Shown piece after piece: positions 20,680 to 31,987 of a stretch of 64,000 bases of DNA; within the stretch, counting starts at the first letter, position 1; every line of letters begins with the position of its first letter. Position numbers and translations under genes: made by a program. The notes under the pieces are model-generated. The model saw only the letters and a program-made list of their open reading frames with translations, did not search any database and was not told the origin of the DNA. This stretch comes from Adiantum capillus-veneris (lineage: Eukaryota; Streptophyta; Polypodiopsida; Polypodiales; Pteridaceae), in assembly GCA_014529385.2 (NCBI GenBank), contig CM043953.1, positions 70,222,872-70,286,871 of the forward strand, written 5' to 3'.

Positions 20680-23600
20680 ATGAATTAAGAGATTAAAAAT
20701 TACATGTACATCATCGCGCAAACGATGGGATTTGCATGATAAAGTACAAGGGTTACATCTTTAATAAAAGCTAGGTATCTAGGGAGTTCTAAGGCTTGCA
20801 ACATCTGCTTACAATTTGAACCTATACATCCCATTGACATCCGATTGTAGATCATACATATCATATCATGAGAGCTAGTACAATTTAGTGATAAATGCAA
20901 GCCAACAACTCACTCAAAATAGCTTGCCATACCTCCCAAATCAACTAGGATAGTAGAGCCATGGGTAATCGCAACTATTTTGACTTGGATGGAGCCCCAT
21001 TCCTAAGGGCCTTCTCAACTTCTTCTTGCTCATCTGCATCAAACTTGTCTTAGAGTGATCATGGGCTGGCACATATTGACAATTTTTTGGTACTTTCAAT
21101 CTAATCCTCTGCTAAAGCATCGAGATCTTGGACTTGAAAATATTGTTCCTCAGGTCCCAAATATCAATAATACATTAAAAAATCATCAACTTTCCACTTG
21201 GTAATTTGGCCAAAATGACTTTACATAGCCCTAGAGAATAGCCCAAGGAGATCCAAGGAGTGGCCCTAACAATTTTGATCCAATTTCGATAAAAAAAATT
21301 TGCACTATAAATCTGAGCCCTACATTGTCGATCTAAGCATTCAAAATTAGCTCTAGAGTTCATACATTGATGCTAACAAGGTAGATAAAGTCAACACATG
21401 TCTCTAGGCAATCAAGGGTAGTGCACTTACCATGATACCAAACAAATCCAAGATTTCCACGTACAACCTCAGTCAAGTAGGGATCCAACCACAAATAAAC
21501 ACGTCACACACAAGTACATTGTGCAATGACCACGGGGTTAACACCTTGAAAAGCTTTGCATTTTATGGCTTTAATGGCTACACCTACTTTCTAATCCAAT
21601 ATCTCTACTTGCACAATATAAGTTTTCACATGGTTGTCCCACCCTTGGACACAAACATTAGGCATGTTTTATTGTTTTAAACCCATGCATATGCAATTAT
21701 AGAGCTCAATAATTCAAGCTTCATCAACAATAGATTAAAGACGAAGGCACCATTTTCAATGGGTTTTTCCCTTCTCCAAACACAAAAAAGTTTTCTTTTT
21801 TTAATTTCAATAATAGGAGGAATCTTCACAAAGATAACGGCATGCCTAGTTACAGGGTGCCATTCCTAAATTTCTTTTGATAAAGTTTTTTGATATTGTG
21901 AACATTGCACTCACTCCATATCAACAAAAGGTTTTGAAGAAACATCAATAAGAAGGAGCAGTCTGGTCATAATCATGGGCATTCTTGGAAGTGGAAAAAG
22001 CTTTCTTATAAAGTATCTGAGAACTAGCTTTAAAAATAAAAACAAGTTAGTTATACCAATAGCATCAAGCGTAGCAATCGTAATGCAAATGAGAAACATC
22101 ACCAGAGTGTGTGCAAGATCAGGTGTACCTAGTTTGTGCACTTTAGACCATTTCAAAATGCCAAAAAACAAGTCTTGTATGCCAATAATGTGGCATATTA
22201 TCCTTGTTGTGCTTATTTTATGAAGCTGAATTTGTGGACTTATGGAATGCATAGTAAAGAACACATTGAACCATCCTATTTTTGCAACTAATTCCACCTA
22301 AAGAGTACTTTTAGTGCACAAAGGCTCACTTGGTTGGATGTGTCACACCCTGTCACATTGACATAGTATTTCTAATGAAGATGTTGATGTTAGTCTCACG
22401 TCACTGAATGTGTTGGAAAACTTTTTTTGCATATTAATCATGCACATATTCAGAAACTTAGTTTGATTTATTGGTAATTTTTTGGCCATGTGGGTAACTT
22501 TAGTAAATACTTTGTTGAAAAATTCCTTTGATTTATACTGTGATTTTTGTGCACAAGAAACCTATAAGTGTAATGTTCATTTTACAAGATCCTATGGTCT
22601 ATTGATAGATAAATCTCTAAGAAATTTGGCTATGCCAAAAATTGGAAGTTTTAATGGGTAAATTTTGATGGATCTTTAATATAAATTCATTCTATAATGT
22701 TATAATATTATGTTAATTTCTAAAAAATATTAAAATAAATACCTAATATATTTTCTTGAAATATTTTTGCAGTTTATAGTTTTTGATGCAAGGGTGTTCA
22801 AAAAACAAAAAATATATGAAAATAAAGCTTTGTAATTCCATTTTCCATCCACTTCACCAACAATTGTTTGTTTAGTTTGTCTTTGGCATATATCTTAGGA
22901 TAAAAGCGCGAGGGAGGGTCACTTAATAATTTTGTGACTATCACGTGAGGGTAGCAAAATGGATTTGTATATATTTCATTTTTTTCTCACATTTTCAAGT
23001 ACAAAAGAGTTTTGTAAAATATAATGGAAAATTTTTTACAGATTGAATAGGAAAAGGGTGTGTTTTATTTGTTGAAAATTCATTGATAAGGTGTTTTAAT
23101 AATATTCCTTGAACATATGCGATATACACAGTTCATACATAGTGACTCCTCTGAGGGTAAAAACTAAGATTTTTAGTAATTTTTCATCATCCAAGGGTAA
23201 TTTTTAGCCTTCCAATCCTAGTAGGCCATTGTAGTACATAAAGTGGAGGCTCCACATAAGCATGTGTTGGGGACATCTTAAGTTGTTACACTTCACACCA
23301 AAGTGCACAAAATGGGTACACCTCATCATGCACCCATCCTCCACAATAGTGCATTACCAATTCAATATAACAACAGGCTCAAATCAACATCACCTAGATA
23401 CAATCAAACCAATAGATGAGAGTTTTATAGCGATAAGTGAGGTTAATTAATCATAATTGGTGAGATATCAATGCTCACAAGCACAAGGTTTGGCATTTTT
23501 GTGAGGCAGATAGTGGATATAACGAAGGGTACCTTGCATGATATGTTATCTTGAAACTTTGTCCTTCTATTTGGAGACCTCACACAACTACCACCTGTTC

Positions 23601-24380
23601 ACAACCATCATGCAATGGTGTGCAAATCATGTATCATTACACCATCTATACATATCAGATACAAATTTTTTCACAACATGAAATTCTCAGTTTGACACGT
23701 AGCACATCCCACCTTTCTCAAATTCTGGCAAGTAATCAGAACACCTGCAATAGAAGAGATCCATAAGACACAAGAGACAAAAGATAGATTAGAAGATAAG
23801 TGCACGCGCGTGCACACACACACACAGAGAGAATAGAAAAAGACTTCCATTATGTATAAATTCAATATACGAATTTCACCCTAGTAATTTTTACTTCTGA
23901 GTAGTAGTATTTTTTACAAATGTATTTATGTAGGTCATTTGATTTTACGTGACCTTAGAGAAAATAAAATTAATCCCTTATAGATCCCAAGCTTGTCCAT
24001 TATCAAGGTGAACATCATGAAATGCCCCTTGGTTTTGCATATGCTTGATGTCTTGCAATCTACATCTAGGCATCATATTGCTTCATTCCATTTTGCATAG
24101 TTTGGTAACTAATAGTTTCATTAGCTATATAAGATGTAAGTAGATCGTCTTCGAAGACCCGTGCTATCTGTTCAATTCTGACCCCAACAAAATAGATGTT
24201 TTGAACCTGCACTCAAGAACGTGATATAGTTTGACAAGTGGTAAAGCATCACCAAATACATTTAATCATTGGATGCCATGTGCTTTACACCACTCTAGCC
24301 CTAGAATAAGAGCCAAGTATTTGATTCATTGTTCAAGTGTGAGTTCTCAAGTAGTTTCCTTGCAAAAAAGGTCTTTTCTA
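20680..24380. other. Intergenic, AT-rich; one helicase-like fragment
   Basis: Apart from the P-loop fragment at 21966-22223 I see no gene. 22300-23250 is strongly AT-rich and contains no recognised repeat. Confidence 0.5.
21966..22223 (+). pseudogene. Possible PIF1-like helicase P-loop fragment
   Basis: The frame reads LVIIMGILGSGKSFLIKYL, a beta strand followed by a Walker A motif (GxxGSGKS), then KNKNKLVIPIASSVAIVM. That fits the next conserved block of PIF1/Helitron helicases (strand, then a small-residue motif like APTGVAA, degenerate here). About 85 codons remain, and no further helicase motifs are seen. A shifted frame just upstream (QQKVLKKH) resembles the region before the P-loop. 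It may be a decayed Helitron piece; a chance P-loop cannot be excluded. Confidence 0.4.
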
Positions 24381-24576
24381 TGAGGGGCAGAGTGTGCGTG
24401 TGAGGAAGCATGCAAGAGAGGGGAGAAGAGAAGGGGGAAGGATATGATACACAAACAGTTGGGTGGATAGGAAAGTGAGAGAGTAAGTCAACTCTCTCAC
24501 TTTCTCTCCCTATATTGATTAGGGAATAAAGGAAGTAAGGGTGGTTTCCCACGGCCACCTAGCCTACATCCCAACA
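24381..24576 (-). repeat. 3' LTR of the 24.4-27.7 kb copia element
   Basis: It shares with the outer copia LTRs the blocks AGTGTGCG, GCAAGAGAGG, GGAAAGTGAGAGAGT, CTCTCTCACTTTCTCTCCCT and GGTGGTTTCCCACGGCCACC, and ends CATCCCAACA. Confidence 0.85.
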
Positions 24577-24664
24577 ACCTCCCACTTGAAGTTCATGGTG
24601 GCCAATCGTGGCATCAGTATAGTTAGTCTACAAAGTTGATGAATCATCACCTAGGCTTCATCCT

Positions 24665-25210
24665 ACACCCATAAGTTCTACGCAATGTGTAAATCCCTCT
24701 GAGGCTAAGCTCTTCGTGAGAGAATCTGCAGGGTTGTCATCAATGTGAACTTTGACAAGCTTGATGCGCTGCCAGCCAATGCATCTCGTATGACATGGTA
24801 TCTGACCTATATGTGTTTTGACTTTGAGAACACCGGATTCTTTGCCAAAGCAATGGCATTCTGACTATCACAATGCAGTATTGTAACCTTGTGAATGCCC
24901 AAATCTCCCACTAGATGAGCTAACCATATGGCTTCCTTGCTTGCGTCAGATGCAACAACATATTCTGCCTCAGTGGTAGATAAATACGTGCAATCTTGGA
25001 GACACGATCTCCAAGAGATAGCTACTCCAGCAAACATGAACACATAGCCAAATGTGGATCTTCTATGATCCACGCAACCCGCATAATCCACATCCATGTA
25101 GCCTACAATAGATGCATCATTGTTTCCAAAGCGTAAACACTTGCTAGTTATACCCTTCAAGTATCTTAAGGATTTTCTTCACTGCTTCCCAATGCTTCTT
25201 GCCAAGGTTT
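24665..25210 (-). pseudogene. Copia RNase H remnant
   Basis: Blocks LKGITSKCLRFGN, VGYMDVDYAGC, RRSTFGYVFMFAG, ISWRSCLQDCTYLSTTEAEY, LHCDSQNAIALAKN and SKSKHI are readable, with the frame lost near 24830. The C-terminal block corresponding to ALTKGLASE is degenerate near 24700. Confidence 0.85.
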
Positions 25211-25211
25211 T

Positions 25212-26291
25212 TCATGTACCTACTAACCACTCCCACTTGCATGTGCAAGTGGGAGTGGTTAGTGCAATGCCTAGTCTTGTGGCTACCATAGCATACATCA
25301 AACTGCCAATTGTTGAAGAATATGGTACTTTCACGATTTCCTCTTTCTCAGCCACTGTCTTGGGAAAATATTCCTTGCTAAGTTTGGAGTATGCTTGCAT
25401 TGGGGTACTCAGTGACTTCCCCCCCTGCATACTAAAATGTTGCAAGACTTTGTGGATGTACCTTTCTTGAGATGATTCAAGAATTCCATGTTGCCTGTCT
25501 TTCTTGATTTGCATACCAAGAAAGTGATTGGCATTTCCCAAATCTTTCATGGAAAACTGAGTGCTTAGCATCTTTTTCAATTGATTGATCTCATCAAGTG
25601 ATTTGCCTACGATAAGCACATAATATGCATATAAGATCAAGATGATTAAAGAACCATCATTCAATATCTTTGTGTATAAGCAGTGATCCTCTTGACTTCT
25701 TATGTAACCTTGAGACTGCATGAATTTGTCAATTTTTTTATACCACTGCCTTGAACCTTGCTTGAGGCTATAGAGTGCCTTTTTAAGTCTACAAACCAAT
25801 TCTAACCTTGTTGGTTTTTGGCTGGCACATATGAAACCCTCTGGTTGTTTCATGTAGACATCTTCATGTAGATTCCCATGAAGAAATGATGTGTTCACAT
25901 CCATTTGGACAAATTCCATGTCCTGGATAGCAACCAAGCCAAGCACAATGCAAAGTGTAGTCATCTTGACTACTGGAGAGAAAATGTCATTGAAATCCAT
26001 ACCTTTTTGCTGCTTGAAACCCTTGGCAACTAAACAAGCCTTCTACCTAGGATCGGGATCTTCTGTTGTATACTTCTTCTTATATACCCACTTGCAAGGT
26101 AAAGCATTTTTGCCTTTTGGTAATTCAATCAAATCCCATGTCTCATTAGCCACAATCAAATTGTACTGATTGCATAACCTACTCCCACTCAACGCTATCA
26201 TCCATTTGTATAGCTTCTTTGTAGCAGGTTGGCTCTCCACCGTCAGAGTGACCAAAATGTGGTGTATACCTGGCTCAAACCGCTCGAGCAC
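25212..26291 (-). pseudogene. Copia reverse transcriptase with mutated active site
   Basis: Minus strand, from [15 protein letters not shown] (near 26090) through MDFNDIFSPVVKMTTL, VQMDVNTSFLHGNLHEDVYM, YSLKQGSRQW and FSMKDLGNANHFLGMQ to MYAMVATR. The catalytic YVDD reads YAYY (25620-25631), so both metal-binding aspartates are gone. A stop separates the N-terminal part near 26043. A 42-bp perfect palindrome (25222-25263) has been inserted at the end of the domain. Confidence 0.88.
25222..25263. repeat. 42-bp perfect palindrome inside the copia pol
   Basis: Two 20-base arms (left arm ACTAACCACTCCCACTTGCA) are separated by TG. The related outer element has ordinary sequence here (near 17845-17875, CCACTCCCAGTGCATGTGCAATG-like), so the right arm is an extra inverted copy of the left. 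Confidence 0.93.
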
Positions 26292-26528
26292 ACATGATAC
26301 TCTAACAGAGTGTCTCAGTGCGTGATGACTGGGGACTGTGCTCTCTCCAGAGCAATAGTAGTATCTTGCACTTGAGGATTAGGTGCAACACTCTGAACTG
26401 AGTTGGTTCGGAGGCTACATCATCAAATGAACGCGTCTGTACTCAACTTCTTTAAGGGGCTTCTTGTGCAGTTTTTATTCATTGAAAATCACGTGTAAGC
26501 TACGAATGACTTTGTTGGATTCTGGGTG

Positions 26529-27131
26529 CTAGAGACGATAGCCCATCTCTCCATTTGCACCATAGCCGATAAAAATGCATTTGTGTGACTTGAGAGCTAA
26601 CTTGCGACGAAGTTCTTTGGGCACATGTACATATGCCTCACATCCAAATACACGTAAATACTCATAGCTTGGTGTTTTCCCATTCCATAACTCCTCTGGA
26701 ATTTTGAAATTCAAAGGAGAACTAGGTGACATGTTGATGATGTGCAGTGCTATTAGAACAGCTTTCCCCCAAAACTGTAGAGTAAGTTTCACCATAGGCA
26801 TCATAGAGATAACTCGCTCTTAAATCGTGCGATTCATTCTTTCAGCTATCCCATTTTGTGCAGGTGTGTATGGAGCAGTAAACTGCCGGCAAATGCCTCT
26901 TTGATTGCAACATTCCTTGAACTCTGTGGAGACATATTCTCCACCATTGTCCGTGCAAAAAGCTTTTAGCTTTTTTCCTAATTGATTCTCGATCATGGCA
27001 AGGAATTTTTGGAATGTTGAAAAGACCTCTTCTTTACGCTTAAGGAGATAAACCCACACCTTTCTGGTAGAATCATCTATGAACATGAGAAAGTAGTTTG
27101 CCCCCCCTAGAGATGTGACATTGGACCACAC
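26529..27131 (-). pseudogene. Copia integrase remnant
   Basis: Minus strand blocks: FLMFIDDSTRKVWVYLLKRK, CTDNGGEYVSTEFK, NGIAERMNRTI, then stop, then LTLQFWGKAVLIALHIIN, YEYLRVFGCEAYVHVPKE and HKCIFIGYGANGEMGYRL. The D, D, E catalytic set is still readable; stops and a frame break near 26815 inactivate it. Confidence 0.85.
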
Positions 27132-27149
27132 AAATCACTATGACTAAGT

Positions 27150-27720
27150 CTAGGGGTTTGCCTGGTTTCTTGTTCTATGGCGAAGATGTCAACCTAGTGT
27201 ATTTGCCATATAGACAATGCTTACACAATGGAAAGTCCATGTAATCTAACACGGGTAAGTAGTCAAAACACTGAAGTGTTTTCATTCCCTTTTGGCTAAT
27301 ATGCCCTAGCCGGCTATGCCATAACTCAGTAGACGGCAACTAAGCAACATAGATTGAGTGTTCGTTGACACTCAAAACAAACATAGAGTACATGGATCCG
27401 TTTTACGACTTTTCATCATGGCAAGGTTGTTCTTGCGGATCAACCAAGAACAATTACCAAAAACTATAGTGTAGCCAAGGGCATCCAATTGCCCTATTGA
27501 AAGAAAGATTTTGGTAAGCTTGGGCACATGTCTGACATTCTGCAACACAAAAGTAGTGCCATTATGCATATGAAGTTTCACATCACCAATGCCAATAGTG
27601 TCAAGCTTATAGGAACCACCAAGCTTGACTATGTCATGCATGGATGCATAAGAGTGAAACCACTCTCTATGCGGTTTGACATGAAAACTTGCATCAAAAT
27701 CCAGTTATATGCATAACCTT
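27150..27720 (-). pseudogene. Copia protease and pre-integrase remnant
   Basis: Minus strand: DASFHVKPH (protease active site degraded from DSGASFHV), EWFHSY, then TIGIGDVKLHMHNG, LQNVRHVPKL, a glycine-rich strand and pre-integrase residues (LWHSRLGH) in broken frames toward 27190. The alignment ends near 27720, marking the truncation of the element. Confidence 0.75.
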
Positions 27721-27929
27721 CATCAAGTAACAAGGGTAGCATTTGGAAAATTGTCCCCCTTTCCCCTTTGAGAGAGAGGACTTAATAAATGAAAAATCAA
27801 TAAATTAAATCTCCTAAATGATCATTGGACCCCTTGGGTGGCCAATCAATAGGCTTCAGGCACACCATGAGGGCAACATGAGGAGGAACTTAGCAAGTGT
27901 CCCTTTTGCTTTCTTCGTACCAAGCATGC

Positions 27930-27930
27930 C

Positions 27931-27976
<46 letters not shown>
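27930..27976. repeat. (GT)n microsatellite
   Basis: About 23 uninterrupted GT units. Confidence 0.95.
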
Positions 27977-27977
<1 letters not shown>

Positions 27978-28166
27978 CGTGTTCTCGCTCCTCCCCCCTC
28001 TTGTCTAGGGCTCACCCCCTCCTTGTAGGGATTGGGTTTGACTTTTTCACATCTCAAGCCACTCAACCTTGGGTTAGATTCCCACCACAATCTTGGCCCT
28101 TAAGCCCCTCAAGCTTGGGCTAGGTTCTCACCTCAAGTACAGCCCTAGCATCTCAAGCATGACAAG

Positions 28167-28260
28167 CACCTCAAGCATCTCAATCATCAAACACCTCAAG
28201 CCTCTCATTCATCAGGCACCTCAAGCACCTTAGTCATCAAGCACGACAATCACCTCAAGC
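28167..28260. repeat. 25-bp tandem repeat
   Basis: Units beginning CACCTCAAGC and ending CATCAAG or a variant start at 28167, 28192 and 28217, then a partial unit. The wider 28060-28300 region is built of related CTCAAGC words. Confidence 0.85.
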
Positions 28261-28923
28261 ACCTTAAGCTTGGTTGGGTTCCCACCTCAATCTCAGCCCT
28301 AGCTTATCTAAGGTCAAAGGAATTTTACACTAACTATTGGAGGTCTTCAATGAAGCTAACCCTAGGTCTTTATGCTCCATTTGTAGCCTTGCTCTTTGAT
28401 ACACCATCTCTCATTTTGGGCCCTTTACCATTGGCCCCCTGTTGAGGTAGATTTATAAGCACATGTCTATATCTTAACCCTTGTTCCCTTTTATTCTCCC
28501 ACATTAAGTGATCAGTTTAATATGAGAAAATCATTTGGGTTGGTTAGATATCAAATTTTATGACATTACCTCTCTCTTGAAATCATAGTCATCCTCGACT
28601 ATGAGGTAGAAGAGATAAAGCCTTAGTCATTAGTCAATCTTACTTAGCGGGTAGAGGATCCCCTTTTACCCTACAACATATTTCCAAGATGGATGACTAA
28701 TCCATTTGGTGCTTGGGAGACATAGCTGCCGCAAGCATGTCTGCTCTTTAGTCCATTTCATTCTCCCAAAGTAGAGTGACAAATTCTACTTGGTGTTTGA
28801 GAGACATCGTCATCACAAACATGATTCTAAGCATGCATACTATTTAAATTTGTGCACAATAAAAAGATAACTAGTCTTATAAGACAAAAACATTGGTCAT
28901 TTAAAAGAAATTTGTACATGTGC

Positions 28924-29260
28924 TTACTCTAATGTAGCATTGTAAGCATTGACAAGGTTCATACTATCCTTAAATTGTATTCCTTGCATCCATCTAGCAT
29001 CTTCAAAAGGATAACTTTTGAACTTGATAAGATACCATCGAATAATCTTACCATGTCGTAGTACCTTGTCTTCATGCCAAAAGAATAGCTTCGGGTTGTA
29101 GCACCTCTTCTTGGTCTTCAACTTCGGGAGGTTGTTTAATAACTGGTTCACTTGTTGGCTCTCCTTTATAGGGCTTGAGTAGGCTTACACGAAAAGCATT
29201 GTGTATGAGCCAATGGTTGGGCAACTTGAGTTGGTAAGCCGTATCATTGATAGGCTTCAA
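28924..29260 (-). pseudogene. Integrase tail and chromodomain
   Basis: Minus strand, two overlapping frames. The first reads KPINDTAYQLKLPNHWLIHN, AFRVSLLKPYKG (the G-K-P-x-R-like end of gypsy integrases). The second reads FFWHEDKVLRHGKIIRWYLI, KFKSYPFEDARWM, matching the chromodomain pattern (YLVKWKGYPxxxATWE) with charged substitutions. Chromodomains direct insertion into heterochromatin by reading histone marks. The frame shifts near 29100. Confidence 0.75.
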
Positions 29261-29269
29261 AATCTAGAA

Positions 29270-30335
29270 AGGATCACAGTATCTTTTTGCTAACTTAGCA
29301 TAATACTTTTGATGGCCCGTAAGATTTTTTCATGTCGTTTGCCTTAATCGAGCCTTAGGAAACTCAAGTAAGACCCAATCATTTTCTTTGAACATTAACG
29401 CCCTTCTGTGCTTGTCAGTAGAATCTTTTTGCCTTTGTTGAGAGATGGATATAGCCTTCTTAATCTTTTGAAAATATTCTTGTAGGTCACGGCTATACTC
29501 ATCGACAGCGAAGATCTTCCCATGTACTTTGAGTAGAAAGGGACTTTTAGGTCTTCCCTCAATGATCTCAAAAGGTAGTTTTCTCGTGAAAGTATGTACA
29601 ATATTATTGTAGGGATGCTCTACAAAAGGTAAGTACTTTTCCCATTGTGAGTGTTGATCTACTTTGGTAACATAAGTCTTGAGTAGATCGAGTATTGTAA
29701 GATTGGCTCTCTCACTTTGGCCATCCGTTTGTGGATGATAGGCCGAAGAGAAATTCAATCTTGTTCTTAGATTTTCAAAGAGACCTTTCCAAACATTACT
29801 GGTTATTTTAGGATCTCTATCTAACACGATGGATGTGGGTAATCCATGGTGTTTGAAAATTTGAGATATGAAAAGAGTTGCCATTTGGTGTGCCTTAATA
29901 GTCTTTTTGACAGGAATAAAGTGTGCTTTCTTGATAAACCTATCGACTATTGTCCATATTCCCGTATTCCCATGGATAGACTTGGGCAATCCAAAGATGA
30001 AATCCATGGATACACTCTCCCATGGTGAATTTGGGATAGGTAATGGCTGGAGTAATCCGAGTTGCTTCCCTCTATCATACTTAGTCTTATGGCATACTAT
30101 GCATTTTGAAACATACTCTTGTATGTCCACTTTCATGGTAGGCCAATAAAAATATGTCTCTACTCCTCGAAGAGTAGGTTGAATAGAGTCTACGCCCCGC
30201 ATAGGGAGGAGCATGGGATTCATACATAACTTTCTCACGAAGGGACTGGGTAACACATAGCCTATTTCCGTGGAGAAGATAACCATCCTGCAAGGTGAAT
30301 GGTTCCTTTTTCTTCCCCAAAGCAAGGGCTGACAT
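29270..30335 (-). pseudogene. Gypsy integrase remnant
   Basis: An open block of 331 codons on the minus strand. The zinc-binding C-I-V-C is intact, but the preceding His pair is disturbed by a frameshift (PPYAGRR, where H-x-x-x-x-GH-x-G is expected). Core motifs: SMDFIFGLPKS (first Asp), SIVLDRDPKITS (second Asp), SSAYHPQTDGQSERANLTIL (catalytic Glu). The C-terminal part has FKENDWVLLE. It would join cDNA to the genome. Confidence 0.88.
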
Positions 30336-30424
30336 TATGTCTCTAAATCACGGTCAATAGCATACTCATCTATCATAGATGATAGATCATTGTGAGTAGC
30401 TATAGACACCGCATTAACTTTTGG

Positions 30425-31660
30425 TCATCCTGAAAGTACATCAATCACTTGATTGTGCTTACTAGCAACGTGAGAAATATGGAAATTAAATTGCGAAAGA
30501 AAATTTGCCCACCTCATTTGTTTGTCGGAAAGCTTGGTTTGAGTCATAAATACTTGACACTTTGGTGATTGGTTTGTAGAATGAATGGAGTCCCCAATAC
30601 GTAGTGCTTCCATGTGTCTAGGGCATGTAGAACAACTAAAATTCTTTCTCATAAATTCCCAAGACTCGTTCATCAGTATTGAGTCTTCGGCTCTCATATG
30701 CTATGGCATGCCCTTCTTGAAGCAAAACTGCTCCAAGGCAATCACCACAAACATCACATTGGACCTCAAATGGTTTTGAGAGATCAGGAAGCATGAGGAC
30801 TGGTTGAGAGGTAAGCTTCTCCTTGAGCTTGTCAAAAGCATTTTTCTCCTTAGCAGTCCATACATACTTAACATACATACTTAATAATCTTCTTAGTAAA
30901 GTCATGTAATGGTCCTGCTATTTGAGAAAATTTTGCTATGAAGCATCTATAGCATGCACACATGCCAATAAATCTTCGTAGCTCATATAGATTCCTTGGA
31001 TTAGGCCATGCTTTTATTACCTCTAACTTTGATGGATCCATACGGATACCATCTTGAGAGATAATATGATCTAGGTATTGAATCTCTTGAAGGAAAAATT
31101 CGCTTTTCTTTTGATTGAGAAAAAGTTTATTCTCCCTCAATGCTTGAAAAATCACTTGGAGATGTTGCTTATGTTCCTCCAAAGACTTAAAGTAGATGAT
31201 GATATCATCACAGAACACTCCAGTGAATTTGCAGTAAGGTCTAAAAATTTTCTCCATTAGACGATTGAACATAGCTGGTGCATTAGTCAAGCCAAAAGGC
31301 ATGACTAGATATTCATAAAGATCAAACATTATGCGAAACGCAGTCTTTAAGATATCTTCATCCACTATCCTTATTTGATGATAGCCACTTTTAAGGTCAA
31401 TCCTACTGAAGTAGGTAGAGCCTTTGTAGCTTATCAAACAGATCGTCTACCCGAGGCATGGGAAATCTATTTTTGATAGTGATATGGTTTAGTTCGTGAT
31501 AGTCCACACACATACGGTATGTACCATCTTTCTTTTGCACTAGAAGGACTGGAGAACAAAAGGGAGAGGAACTAGGCCTCACCATCCCTTTGTCTATCAA
31601 TTCCTATACTTGCCTCATGATCTCCTCTTGTTGAGCTTGTGATACTCAATAAGGAGGCTT
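30425..31660 (-). pseudogene. Gypsy reverse transcriptase and RNase H remnant
   Basis: Minus strand: [36 protein letters not shown], then a frame change and [29 protein letters not shown], and the catalytic block GVFCDDIIIY (FCDD, where FxDD is expected; both Asp kept). A linker follows, then the RNase H-like FEVQCDVCGDCLGAVLLQEG (first Asp; second normally Ala-Ser changed), IAYESRRLN and a C-terminal part ending HISHVASKHNQVIDVLSG. It is broken at about 31430, 30880 and 30640. Confidence 0.88.
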
Positions 31661-31675
31661 GTTAGGTGGTGAGAT

Positions 31676-31954
31676 TCATGGAAGGAGCTCAATGCGATGT
31701 TCATCATCCCCTCGTCTTGGAGGTAATTCCATAGGGATATCATTGATGAAAACATCTTGGAATCCTTTTAGAAAATAAGAAAAGTCTAACTCTTCTTGAT
31801 TCCTACCATTTACATTTGATGAAACATTAGGATCTTTTAGAGGCTCTTTGACAAAAATCATGTACGTAGAAACTGAGATCTTCATTGATTTATCAAAATC
31901 AAGAGAATCTACAAGTGGAATAGTGCAACCACGCTCACTAGCATCTATATACAT
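31676..31954 (-). pseudogene. Gypsy protease-RT linker segment
   Basis: Minus strand frame ending ELPPRRGDDEHRIELLP, which corresponds to the LPPxRxxDHxIxLxP block just before the reverse transcriptase in chromoviruses. FQDVFINDIPMELPP is the usual acidic lead-in. Confidence 0.75.
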
Positions 31955-31987
31955 GTTCTTTCCCGTGTAGGTGAAGTAGATCCTCCT

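Larger units (their letters stand above)
24381..27720 (-). mobile_element. 5'-truncated Ty1/copia element, same family as 11.4-20.7 kb
   Basis: The minus-strand element has a 3' LTR (24381-24576), a polypurine tract complement (ACCTCCCACTTG), RNase H, reverse transcriptase, integrase and a protease/pre-integrase region. It stops abruptly near 27720 within the protease, with no gag and no 5' LTR. Around 25010-25030 it reads straight through the site where the nested element entered the outer copy, giving the empty-site reference. Many stops and frameshifts, and loss of the reverse-transcriptase aspartates, make it inactive. Confidence 0.85.
27721..28920. other. Spacer with microsatellite and short tandem repeats
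   Basis: No gene. It contains (GT)n at about 27930-27976, a run of CTCAAG-rich sequence with 25-bp repeats, and two related blocks of the type TTGGTGYTTGRGAGACAT near 28700 and 28790. The 3' LTR of the minus-strand gypsy element may lie here, but I cannot define its ends because no partner LTR is present. Confidence 0.5.

Noticed and set aside
23810-23832. (CA)n stretch as a CRISPR-like or regulatory repeat
   Set aside because: Simple microsatellite; no CRISPR array or bacterial feature is expected or seen in this eukaryotic DNA.
23265-24189. Possible solo LTR (TGTTGGGG...CCCCAACA)
   Set aside because: The ends match as an 8-bp inverted repeat and a TATATAA lies inside, but the flanks (GCATG and AAATA) are not a duplication and no partner copy is in the window.
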